A DNA stretch of 12,970 nucleotides, from contig JALVYZ010000167.1 of NCBI GenBank assembly GCA_027037705.1, positions 1 to 12,970 of the forward strand. The letters are read 5' to 3'. This document shows, piece by piece, positions 1 to 5,980 of this stretch. Positions within the stretch are counted from its first letter, which is position 1; the number at the start of each line of letters is the position of its first letter. The notes beneath the pieces were generated by a model that saw only the letters and a list, made by a program, of their open reading frames with translations, did not search any database and was not told the origin of the DNA. The position numbers and the translations under genes are program-made. The DNA comes from a bacterium. GTDB lineage: Bacteria > DYJV01 > JALVYZ01.

Positions 1-123
1 TTGATTTTTATCTCCAAGAAAATCTAAAAAAACAGCTGTAACATTTTCAAAATTTTTTTTAGCCCAGGTAAGGGCGTAATAACTATCTACGCCCCCACTT
101 ATACAAACACCAATTTTCATCAT
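1..123 (-). CDS. PP-loop ATPase, N-terminal fragment (possibly MnmA-like tRNA thiolase); runs off the left edge
   Basis: Only the first 41 codons are present; the rest lies beyond base 1. The product begins [18 protein letters not shown]. The SGGVDS stretch is the ATP-pyrophosphatase (PP-loop) signature, which adenylates a substrate. That motif so close to the N-terminus, followed by a strand ending in VFLDF, fits tRNA 2-thiouridylase (MnmA) and related tRNA-modifying or amidotransferase enzymes, but too little is visible to choose among them. Two ATGs lie in tandem (123-121 and 120-118). The first overlaps the stop codon of the upstream mutase gene in a TAATG arrangement, so translation is probably coupled to it. 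No strong Shine-Dalgarno sequence is visible. The PP-loop assignment is seen directly; the tRNA role is inferred. Confidence 0.75.
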   Translation of the reverse strand, partial: MMKIGVCISGGVDSYYALTWAKKNFENVTAVFLDFLGDKNQ

Positions 124-1805
124 TAAAACATTGCTGGATCTCTGAAAGTTCCATAAACTTCTCTAAAGACATCGCATATTTCTTGTAAAGTGCAATATTC
201 TCTTACACAGTTAATTATATAAGGCATTAAATTATCATTTCTTTTAGCTGCTTCTTTTAATTCTCCTAATAATTGTGCCACTTTAGCATTATCTCTTGTT
301 TCTTTTATTTTCTTTAATCTTTCAATCTGTTTTCTTTCAACTTCAGGATCTATTCTCAAAATTTCAATTGGCTCTTCCTTTTCCTGAACATATTTATTAA
401 CTCCAACAACAATTTTTTCTCCCTTATCTACCTGTTGTTGATAACGATAAGCAGCTTCGGCAATTTCCTGTTGAGGAAAACCAAGCTCTATTGCTTTTAA
501 AATTCCACCTAATTCATCAATTTTATTAATATAAGCCCAAGCATCTTGCTCCATTTTATTTGTTAAAGCTTCTACAAAATATGAACCAGCAAGTGGATCA
601 ATAGTGTTTGTTACTCCACTTTCTTCAGCAATAATTTGCTGAGTTCTTAACGCAATTGTTACAGCATGTTCTGTTGGTAAAGCTAAAACTTCATCAAGAG
701 AATTTGTATGTAAACTCTGTGTTCCACCCAAAACTGCAGCAAGAGCTTCTAATGTTGTTCTTATTACATTGTTATATGGTTGTTGAGCTGTTAATGAACA
801 ACCAGCAGTTTGTGTATGAAATCTTAACATCCAGCTTCTTGGTTTTTTAGCTTTAAATCTTTCTTTCATTATTTTTGCCCATATTCTACGAGCAGCTCTA
901 AATTTTGCTATCTCTTCAAAAAAATCTATATGAGAGTTAAAAAAGAATGATAATCTTCCTGCAAAGTCATCTACATTAAGTCCTCTTTCAATACATGCCT
1001 GGACATAGCCAATACCATCTGCAAGTGTAAAAGCAAGTTCCTGAACAGCAGTAGACCCTGCTTCTCTTATATGATATCCACTTATTGAAATAGTATTCCA
1101 TTTTGGAACATTTTTAGTACAAAATTCAACTGTATCAACAATAATTTTTAAAGATGGTTCAGGAGGTAGCATAAATGTCTTTTGTGCAATAAATTCTTTT
1201 AACATATCATTCTGGATTGTTCCACCAATCTGATCCATTCCTACTCCCTGCTTTTCAGCAACAACTATATACATAGCAAGTAAAATTGCAGCTGGTGGAT
1301 TTATTGTCATTGAAGTAGTTACTTTTGATAAATCAATTCCATCAAATAAAATTTCCATATCAGCTAAAGTATCTATTGCAACACCACATTTACCAACCTC
1401 TCCTCTACTCATTGGGCTATCTGAGTCATATCCCATCAAAGTAGGCATATCAAAAGCTGTACTTAAACCAGTTTCACCATGTTCAATTAAATATTTAAAT
1501 CTTTTATTTGTATCTTCCGCTGTTCCAAGACCAGCAAATTGTCTCATTGTCCATAATCTTCCTCTGTACATTGTAGGCTGAATCCCACGAGTAAAAGGAT
1601 ATGAACCAGGGAAATTTAAATCTTTTACATAGTCTAAATCTTTTATATCTTCAGGGGTGTATAATGGTTTGATTTCCATATCAGAAACAGTAGTAAATCT
1701 TTCAAGTCTCTCTGGAACTTTTTCACATGATTTTTTATAATTTTCTTCCCATATCTCTTTCTCCTTCTGAATTTCACTGAATATTTCTTCATTAAACATT
1801 TTCAT
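123..1805 (-). CDS. Coenzyme-B12 acyl-CoA mutase large (catalytic) subunit; methylmalonyl-CoA mutase family with isobutyryl-CoA-mutase-like active site
   Basis: 560 aa, the substrate-binding TIM-barrel subunit of the methylmalonyl-CoA mutase family, which rearranges acyl-CoA carbon skeletons by a radical mechanism. It lacks the C-terminal B12-binding domain and ends after the barrel and linker, so it needs a separate small subunit, not seen here. Length matches IcmA-type large subunits. Conserved blocks include [10 protein letters not shown] (83-92), GGTIQND (194-200), [10 protein letters not shown] (241-250), RFHTQTAG (328-335) and [10 protein letters not shown] (363-372). By alignment from memory with the Propionibacterium enzyme, Thr196, Gln198 and His245 match its Thr195, Gln197 and His244. 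However, Tyr89 is Phe90 and Arg207 is Gln208, the pair described for isobutyryl-CoA mutase. Position 117 is Ala, not the Asp of 2-hydroxyisobutyryl-CoA mutase. A GGGGGAG Shine-Dalgarno sequence at 1812-1818, six bases from the ATG, fixes the start. The family is certain; the substrate is inferred. Confidence 0.93.
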   Translation of the reverse strand: MKMFNEEIFSEIQKEKEIWEENYKKSCEKVPERLERFTTVSDMEIKPLYTPEDIKDLDYVKDLNFPGSYPFTRGIQPTMYRGRLWTMRQFAGLGTAEDTNKRFKYLIEHGETGLSTAFDMPTLMGYDSDSPMSRGEVGKCGVAIDTLADMEILFDGIDLSKVTTSMTINPPAAILLAMYIVVAEKQGVGMDQIGGTIQNDMLKEFIAQKTFMLPPEPSLKIIVDTVEFCTKNVPKWNTISISGYHIREAGSTAVQELAFTLADGIGYVQACIERGLNVDDFAGRLSFFFNSHIDFFEEIAKFRAARRIWAKIMKERFKAKKPRSWMLRFHTQTAGCSLTAQQPYNNVIRTTLEALAAVLGGTQSLHTNSLDEVLALPTEHAVTIALRTQQIIAEESGVTNTIDPLAGSYFVEALTNKMEQDAWAYINKIDELGGILKAIELGFPQQEIAEAAYRYQQQVDKGEKIVVGVNKYVQEKEEPIEILRIDPEVERKQIERLKKIKETRDNAKVAQLLGELKEAAKRNDNLMPYIINCVREYCTLQEICDVFREVYGTFRDPAMF

Positions 1806-1833
1806 TTCTCTCTCCCCCTTTTATTTTTTAATA

Positions 1834-1951
1834 TTAGTGTTAGTGTTGGTGATAGTGTTAGTTAATTTTCATTTTCCACTATTCACTGTTCACTATTCAC
1901 TACCTCTACAACCTCTATCCACTTCCGACCCCACACACCGCACTCCCGACT
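1834..1951 (+). repeat. Composite short-tandem-repeat block R1 downstream of the adenosyltransferase gene
   Basis: This fills most of the 175-base gap between the mutase and adenosyltransferase genes. On the plus strand it holds, in order: a hexamer array of TTRGTG type (1834-1863), a linker, four heptamers of CACTATT type (CACTATT, CACTGTT, CACTATT, CACTACC; 1877-1904), then a C-rich part with CTCTACAACCTCTATCC (1904-1920) and CACTCCCGAC (1942-1951). The same order of hexamers, ATCCATTATCACT-like linker, AACCTCTATCC words and final CACTCCCGAC recurs at 2674-2800. I saw no ORF, promoter or terminator hairpin in it. Confidence 0.85.
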
Positions 1952-1980
1952 TTTTATAGCCCAGTGCCTCTTGCCTATTT

Positions 1981-2529
1981 TTAAAACTCAAACCCTTCCC
2001 TTTCAGGAATACCTTTGTGATAATAATGTCTTATTTCTTTCATCTCTGTTATAAGATCAGAAATTTCTATAATTTCTTTAGGTGCATACCTTCCTGTAAT
2101 AATTATTTCTACATTTTCAGGCTTATTTTTCAAAGTTGATATTATCTCATCTATTTGTAATAGTTTGAAATCAAGAGCAACATTCAATTCATCAAGAATA
2201 ACTATATCATAATTTCCTGAAAAAATAGCCTTTTTTGCTTTTTCCCAACAATTTTTTGCTAAATCTACATCAATTTTTTCAGGATTTTCTTTACTAACAA
2301 ATTCCTTTCTTCCACACTGTTCTATTTCAACATAAGGAGATAGTTTCTTAATAGAATTTAATTCACCATAATTAATCTGACCTTTCATAAATTGAAAAAT
2401 TTTAACTTTTTTATTATGTCCAGCAGCTCTTAACGCTAATCCAAGAGCTGCAGTGGTCTTACCTTTACCATTTCCAGTATAACATTGAATAAAACCTTTA
2501 TTAATGTTGGTGTTAGTTTTATTATTCAT
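1981..2529 (-). CDS. cobO: Cob(I)alamin / cob(I)yrinic acid a,c-diamide adenosyltransferase (CobO/BtuR family)
   Basis: 182 aa, ATP:corrinoid adenosyltransferase, which moves the 5'-deoxyadenosyl group of ATP to Co(I) corrinoids in the cytoplasm to form coenzyme B12. The N-terminal P-loop TGNGKGKTTAALG (18-30) is the family hallmark. ILDELNVALD (111-120) carries the acidic Asp-Glu pair, TGRYAP (145-150) is the usual late motif, and the C-terminus (EMKEIRHYYHKGI, 162-174, then PEREGFEF) is typical. Its neighbour, a B12-dependent mutase, is a likely consumer of its product. The start is odd: residues 5-10 (TNTNIN) are encoded by a TTRGTG-type hexamer repeat, and a 10-base repeat array begins one base upstream of the ATG, so no Shine-Dalgarno is visible. 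An in-frame TGA at 2544-2542 rules out a longer N-terminus, and the next in-frame Met is residue 49, beyond the P-loop. Confidence 0.93.
   Translation of the reverse strand: MNNKTNTNINKGFIQCYTGNGKGKTTAALGLALRAAGHNKKVKIFQFMKGQINYGELNSIKKLSPYVEIEQCGRKEFVSKENPEKIDVDLAKNCWEKAKKAIFSGNYDIVILDELNVALDFKLLQIDEIISTLKNKPENVEIIITGRYAPKEIIEISDLITEMKEIRHYYHKGIPEREGFEF
2501..2518 (+). repeat. Hexamer repeat inside the 5' end of cobO
   Basis: Three plus-strand hexamers, TTAATG, TTGGTG and TTAGTT, match the TTRGTG word found in the intergenic arrays at 1834-1863, 2674-2695 and 9701-9722, in the same orientation. A hexamer equals two codons, so on the coding strand it reads as alternating Thr/Ile and Asn codons (residues 5-10 of the adenosyltransferase). 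The conserved part of the protein begins right after it. Confidence 0.75.
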
Positions 2530-2530
2530 A

Positions 2531-2590
2531 GTTATTTGTAGTCATTTATAGTAATTAATTGTTATTTGTAGTAATTTGTTGTAATTCATT
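2531..2590 (+). repeat. Six tandem 10-base units directly upstream of cobO
   Basis: Units start at 2531, 2541, 2551, 2561, 2571 and 2581, with consensus GTWATTTGTA on the plus strand; GTTATTTGTA occurs twice exactly. The spacing is exactly 10 bases throughout. The array ends one base before the cobO ATG, so it occupies the place where a ribosome binding site is expected. Confidence 0.85.
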
Positions 2591-2632
2591 GTTCGCTGTT
2601 CGTGATTCGTAATTCGTGGCTCGTGGTTCGTG
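2591..2632 (+). repeat. Six tandem 7-base units (RTTCGTG type)
   Basis: Units of exactly seven bases start at 2591, 2598, 2605, 2612, 2619 and 2626, with consensus RTTCGTG (for example GTTCGTG, ATTCGTA, ATTCGTG, GCTCGTG). It abuts the 10-base array without a gap. The same word family appears at 9595-9622 in front of carA. Confidence 0.9.
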
Positions 2633-2639
2633 TTTTTTC

Positions 2640-2667
2640 TTCCACCTTCCGCCTTCTATCTTCAACC
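2640..2667 (+). repeat. Four tandem 7-base units (TTCCACC type)
   Basis: TTCCACC, TTCCGCC, TTCTATC and TTCAACC follow each other without a gap after a short T-rich spacer. The period is exactly seven bases, as in the preceding array, but the word differs. Confidence 0.85.
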
Positions 2668-2673
2668 TAAAAT

Positions 2674-2800
2674 TAAGTGTTGGTGTTGGTGATAGTTTTT
2701 AATAATTTTGAATTATCCATTATCACTAACCTAAACTAACCTCCAACTAACCTTTATAACCTCTATAACCTCTATCCCCTCTCGACTCCACACTCCCGAC
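2674..2800 (+). repeat. Composite short-tandem-repeat block R2 between cobO and the acyl-CoA dehydrogenase gene
   Basis: Order on the plus strand: hexamers TAAGTG, TTGGTG, TTGGTG, ATAG (2674-2695); an AT linker; three CTAACC-containing words (about 2724-2753); three nonamers TATAACCTC, TATAACCTC, TATCCCCTC (2755-2781); then TCGACTCCACACTCCCGAC (2782-2800). This is colinear with the block at 1834-1951. Its last base is the first base of the acyl-CoA dehydrogenase stop codon, so in the mRNA the repeat starts immediately after that gene. Confidence 0.85.
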
Positions 2801-3948
2801 TATTTTATTCCAAGAACATTTCTTGCAATAACAAGTCTTTGAATTTCACTTGTTCCTTCATATAATGTTGTTGCCCTTGCATCTCTATAGTATCTTTCAA
2901 CTTTGTATTCTTCAGCATATCCATATCCACCAAGAATTTGTATTGCCTCATATGTAGCTCTATTTGCTGCTTCTGTCCCATATAGCTTTGCCATTGAAGC
3001 TTCCTTTGTAAAAGGTTGTCCATTTTGTTTTAACCATGCAGCTCTCAAACATAATAATCTTGCAGCTTCAAGTTCTGTCATATGATCAGCAATTTTCCAC
3101 TGAATTGCCTGAAAATTAGCTATTGGTTGACCAAATTGAGTTCTTTCCTTTGCATAGTCAACTGCTATTTCCATTGCTCCAAGGCCTATACCAACAGCCA
3201 TTGAACCAATTCCAATTCTTCCTCCATCAAGAGCAGAAAGAGCTATTTTTAAACCATCTCCTTCATTTCCAAGAAGATTTTCTTTTGGAATTCTTACATC
3301 TTCAAGTGTTATAGGATTTGTTGGTGAACCTTTTTGTCCCATTTTAAGTTCTGCTTTACCTATTGTCATTCCTGGAGTTCCCTGTTCAACCAAAAAAGCG
3401 CTTATTCTTCTACCTTTTGGTGCATCCTTATCAGTTACTGCCCATATAACAATAACTCCAGCAACTTCTGCACTTGTAATCCATATTTTGCTGCCATTTA
3501 AAATATAATAATCTCCATCTTTGACAGCTCTTGTTCTCATACTTGCTGGGTCACTTCCAGCATGAGGTTCTGTGAGGCCAAAAGCTCCTGCAAGGTATTC
3601 TCCAGAGCAAATTTTTGAACAATACTTTTTCCTCTGCTCTTCTGTACCAAATCTATATATGACCTCATTTACCATATTTGTAACACTCATGGTAACACCA
3701 GTTGAAGCACATTTTTTCCCAACTTCAGTCAATGCTAAACTTAGTGGCACAACCCCAACATTAGCACCACCATACTCCTCTGGAATTGTCATTCCCATTA
3801 GTCCCAGTTCTGCCATTTTTTTAATATTCTCAGCTGGGAATTTATGTTCTTTATCTGAAATATCAGCAAAAGGTTTAATCTCTTTTTCTGCAAAATCAGC
3901 AACCATATCTCTTATCATTTTTTCATGTTCCGTAAGAAAAAAATCCAT
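2800..3948 (-). CDS. Acyl-CoA dehydrogenase (short-chain / butyryl-CoA dehydrogenase type)
   Basis: 382 aa, a full-length FAD enzyme that oxidises acyl-CoA to 2-enoyl-CoA and passes electrons to electron-transfer flavoprotein. The N-terminal helical domain is followed by the family signature GLTEPHAGSD (124-133), a central beta-domain with WITSAE (156-161), and a C-terminal helical domain with RTQFGQPI (269-276) and LGGYGYAEEY (339-348). The catalytic base is Glu364 in LYEGTSEIQ, the short-chain/butyryl arrangement. The position used by isovaleryl-CoA dehydrogenase is Gly243, which argues against that enzyme. Butyryl-CoA or isobutyryl-CoA are the likeliest substrates. A Shine-Dalgarno AAAGGAG at 3955-3961, six bases from the ATG, supports the start. 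It stands 70 bases after the amidohydrolase gene with its own candidate promoter, and upstream of the B12-related genes. Family certain; chain length inferred. Confidence 0.95.
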   Translation of the reverse strand: MDFFLTEHEKMIRDMVADFAEKEIKPFADISDKEHKFPAENIKKMAELGLMGMTIPEEYGGANVGVVPLSLALTEVGKKCASTGVTMSVTNMVNEVIYRFGTEEQRKKYCSKICSGEYLAGAFGLTEPHAGSDPASMRTRAVKDGDYYILNGSKIWITSAEVAGVIVIWAVTDKDAPKGRRISAFLVEQGTPGMTIGKAELKMGQKGSPTNPITLEDVRIPKENLLGNEGDGLKIALSALDGGRIGIGSMAVGIGLGAMEIAVDYAKERTQFGQPIANFQAIQWKIADHMTELEAARLLCLRAAWLKQNGQPFTKEASMAKLYGTEAANRATYEAIQILGGYGYAEEYKVERYYRDARATTLYEGTSEIQRLVIARNVLGIK

Positions 3949-3979
3949 CTCCCTCTCCTTTCATTAGATTTTGAGAAGC

Positions 3980-4006
3980 ATTATAATAAATAAAAAAAAA
4001 TTTCAA
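3980..4006 (-). promoter_or_regulatory. Candidate sigma70-type promoter for the acyl-CoA dehydrogenase gene
   Basis: Reading the minus strand, TTGAAA (4006-4001) and a perfect TATAAT (3985-3980) are separated by 15 bases, shorter than the ideal 17. Transcription would begin near 3973, giving a leader of about 25 bases that contains the ribosome binding site. The whole 70-base gap is AT-rich with a run of nine T, so part of this match could be chance. Confidence 0.5.
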
Positions 4007-4018
4007 TTATTTTTTACG

Positions 4019-4738
4019 TTAACTGGGAAGTATTGTCAAAAGATTTTCTGAAGCGATTCTTTGAATTTCCTTTTTTGAAAAGAGATTTTTTATTTTTAAA
4101 AGTTCATAATATGGAGAACCAAAAGGATAGTCACTCCCAAAAAGTAATTTATTTATATCAAAATTTTTTGCATAATCTTCAATTTCATCAATACTTGCAA
4201 GTGCTGTATCAACATATATATTTTGTTCATTAAAAATTCCTTCTGCTTTTAATTTACTATATCCTCCATTTAAAAAACCAAAATGAGGTATAATAATTAT
4301 TGTTCTTTTATTAATCATTTCAATAAATTTAATTGTGTTTAAAAATTCTTCTTCTAAAATAACTGGTAGATTGTTTTCACATATAAATTTGATAAAATGT
4401 TGACATTTTTCAGATCTATAATCATATTCTGGTTCATTTGAGTGTCTATGCCATTTAATACCTTTAAAAATTTTGTCTGGCAATTTAAAGTCATTCCATA
4501 CAAAATAAAAAACAAAAATATTTTTTTCATTCTTAGCAATATTTTTTAGATAATTATGAACATTTTCTCTTAAAGATTTGTATTTATTAGAATCATAAAA
4601 ATTAGAATTGTATCTATCATAAATTTCTTCTACAGGTGAGAATAGTACTCCTCCATCAATCCCAGCTTTTTCCCATTCTTTTTTTATTATATCAAATTTC
4701 TGTGTTAAACCACAATGCACATGAGAATCTAAAATCAT
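4019..4738 (-). CDS. Amidohydrolase-2-type TIM-barrel metal hydrolase
   Basis: 239 aa, a small member of the amidohydrolase superfamily (the family of ACMSD-type decarboxylases and related hydrolases). The N-terminal HxH is His6 and His8 in LDSHVHCG, the strand motif GIKWH is at 93-97, PHFG (151-154) gives His152, and FGSDYPFGSP (200-209) gives the catalytic/metal Asp203. The segment that often reads PVLIHTG is PVILEEE (125-131), so that histidine is missing and an acidic cluster stands in its place. At 239 aa it is shorter than many relatives. It is the last gene of the closely packed run from pyrR, eight bases after the lipoprotein stop. The substrate cannot be told from sequence. No clear Shine-Dalgarno is visible, but the start is supported by the conserved HxH six residues in. 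Confidence 0.85.
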   Translation of the reverse strand: MILDSHVHCGLTQKFDIIKKEWEKAGIDGGVLFSPVEEIYDRYNSNFYDSNKYKSLRENVHNYLKNIAKNEKNIFVFYFVWNDFKLPDKIFKGIKWHRHSNEPEYDYRSEKCQHFIKFICENNLPVILEEEFLNTIKFIEMINKRTIIIIPHFGFLNGGYSKLKAEGIFNEQNIYVDTALASIDEIEDYAKNFDINKLLFGSDYPFGSPYYELLKIKNLFSKKEIQRIASENLLTILPS

Positions 4739-4746
4739 ATTAAATA

Positions 4747-5322
4747 CTAATTTAAATTTTGAATCTCTTTTGTATTGATTTCTATTTTTGCTGAATGTCT
4801 CAATGATTCAATATATTTTTGAAATAATTTTTGTTCTTTTTCTTTTTTTAATATTTCTCTTATTTTAGATTTTACTTGATCGTAAGGCAAATTAAAGTTC
4901 TTTTTATTTTTATCATAATAATCTTTTATTTCTTGTTCAGAAATAATAATATTATTAAAAATTTTTCTTTTTAAAAATTCATTAATCATCAGCTCCTTTT
5001 TTAATGCTTCTAATTTCTTTTTAAAGCTTTCATCTTCATCAATTCTTGCTTTTTTACTCTCTTCATATATTAATTCTTTATCAATTAAATTTTGAATAAA
5101 TTGTAATTTTTTCTCTGGTTTTTTCAGTAATTTCTGCAAGTTTTCTGGCAATTTTGCTTTTTCTCTCCTATAATCATCTAAAGTTATTGGGATATTATTA
5201 ACTTTTGCGATTACAGGTACTTTTAACTTTTTTACATCACTAACCTTCTTTACTTTTGTCATCTTTGAATCACAAGCAACAAAAGAAAATATTAGCAATA
5301 AATAAAAAATTTTTTTAATCAA
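4747..5322 (-). CDS. SurA-like periplasmic chaperone domain lipoprotein (no PPIase domain)
   Basis: 191 aa. A hydrophobic signal of about 16 residues ends in FVAC, a lipobox with Cys17 as the lipidated residue; the next residue is Asp. A SurA/PrsA N-terminal-type chaperone region follows, with VIAKVNNIPITLDDY (37-51), LIDKELIYEE (79-88), a charged helical stretch, and SEQEIKDYYDKNKKNFNLP (128-146), the usual link toward a parvulin domain. No parvulin domain follows; the protein ends after one more helix. It is therefore a chaperone-only form. The start codon is TTG (5322-5320): AAGGAG at 5333-5328, five bases away, supports it, and the next in-frame ATG (residue 21) would remove the signal peptide. 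The gene overlaps the preceding membrane-protein gene by eight bases. A role in outer-membrane protein folding is an inference. Confidence 0.82.
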   Translation of the reverse strand: MIKKIFYLLLIFSFVACDSKMTKVKKVSDVKKLKVPVIAKVNNIPITLDDYRREKAKLPENLQKLLKKPEKKLQFIQNLIDKELIYEESKKARIDEDESFKKKLEALKKELMINEFLKRKIFNNIIISEQEIKDYYDKNKKNFNLPYDQVKSKIREILKKEKEQKLFQKYIESLRHSAKIEINTKEIQNLN

Positions 5323-5980
5323 ATTTTCTCCTTATTTTTTTATAAATAATTGGTGAAATTGACATTAAAACAAACAAAAATACTGCAACGAAAAATTTTA
5401 ATGAAAACCTTCCATTCATAACATCAATTATTGAATTTCCAAAAATAACATAAACAGCACAACTTGGAATAGAGAATATAAATGATGCAATTATGTAATG
5501 GGAAAATTTTATCTCAGTTAATCCAAACATATAATTCAGAAGATTATATGGAAACAACGGGATTAATCTTGTAATTGCAACAATTTTCCATCCATTTTTT
5601 TTTACATCATGGTAAAGCTTTTCAAATCTTGAATCAAGAATTTTATTTTTTATATAATTTCCTAAAAAATATTTAGCAAGATAAAAACAAATTGTAGCTC
5701 CAATAACTGTTCCAATTAAACTGTATAAAGTCCCCCAAATTGGACCAAATAAAATTCCAGCAATTAAACCAAAAGGTGAAGGAGGGATAAAAAAAACAGG
5801 TGCTAATGAATAAACAATTATATATATAACAGGAGCAAAATTTTTATAGTGATGTAAGGTTAAGGATAAATCTTTATTATTAAAAAGTCCTTCAAAGTAA
5901 AATTTAATAAAAATAAGTATTATAATTAGTGTAATTAAAAATCCTATTTTTTTAAAATTCACTTTTTCTATTTTATCCAT
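5315..5980 (-). CDS. TVP38/TMEM64-family (DedA-superfamily, VTT domain) inner-membrane protein
   Basis: 221 aa, with hydrophobic segments near 11-29, 48-66, 70-105, 160-182 and 194-213. Family motifs are clear: GLIAGILFGPIWG (71-83), a glycine-rich segment GTVIGATICFYLAKYFLG (90-107), and the re-entrant motif RLIPLFPYNLLNYMFG (138-153) with its conserved Arg and prolines. Proteins of this family sit in the inner membrane, and several act on or transport lipids or small solutes; the substrate here is unknown. The start overlaps the end of the LapA/LapB-like gene by 13 bases, and its end overlaps the lipoprotein gene by eight, so the three are probably translated from one message. No independent Shine-Dalgarno is evident. 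Confidence 0.9.
   Translation of the reverse strand: MDKIEKVNFKKIGFLITLIIILIFIKFYFEGLFNNKDLSLTLHHYKNFAPVIYIIVYSLAPVFFIPPSPFGLIAGILFGPIWGTLYSLIGTVIGATICFYLAKYFLGNYIKNKILDSRFEKLYHDVKKNGWKIVAITRLIPLFPYNLLNYMFGLTEIKFSHYIIASFIFSIPSCAVYVIFGNSIIDVMNGRFSLKFFVAVFLFVLMSISPIIYKKIRRKFD
5328..5333 (-). promoter_or_regulatory. Ribosome binding site selecting a TTG start
   Basis: AAGGAG on the minus strand lies five bases before TTG at 5322-5320. It decides the start of the SurA-like lipoprotein, because no ATG precedes the signal peptide in that frame. Confidence 0.75.

Noticed and set aside
656-850. Short plus-strand open frame opposite the mutase gene
   Set aside because: It is antisense to a conserved part of the mutase, with no ribosome binding site and a low-complexity product.
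123-1805. 2-hydroxyisobutyryl-CoA mutase as the identity of the B12 mutase
   Set aside because: That enzyme is known for Ile90 and Asp117 in the large subunit; here these positions are Phe90 and Ala117.
2531-2800. CRISPR-like array
   Set aside because: The repeated units are 6-10 bases and directly abut each other, with no spacers of constant length and no cas genes, so this is not CRISPR.
2800-3948. Isovaleryl-CoA dehydrogenase as the identity of the acyl-CoA dehydrogenase
   Set aside because: Its catalytic Glu sits near residue 254 of that enzyme; the matching residue here is Gly243, while Glu364 is in the short-chain position.
3572-3967. A 131-codon plus-strand open frame
   Set aside because: It lies wholly opposite the acyl-CoA dehydrogenase gene and its start, whose protein motifs and ribosome binding site are clear. 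Its predicted protein has no recognisable motif.
3986-4018. AT-rich tract with A6 and T9 runs after the amidohydrolase gene as a terminator
   Set aside because: The possible stem is only A:T pairs with no GC core, and the same bases fit a promoter for the next gene. I do not call a terminator.
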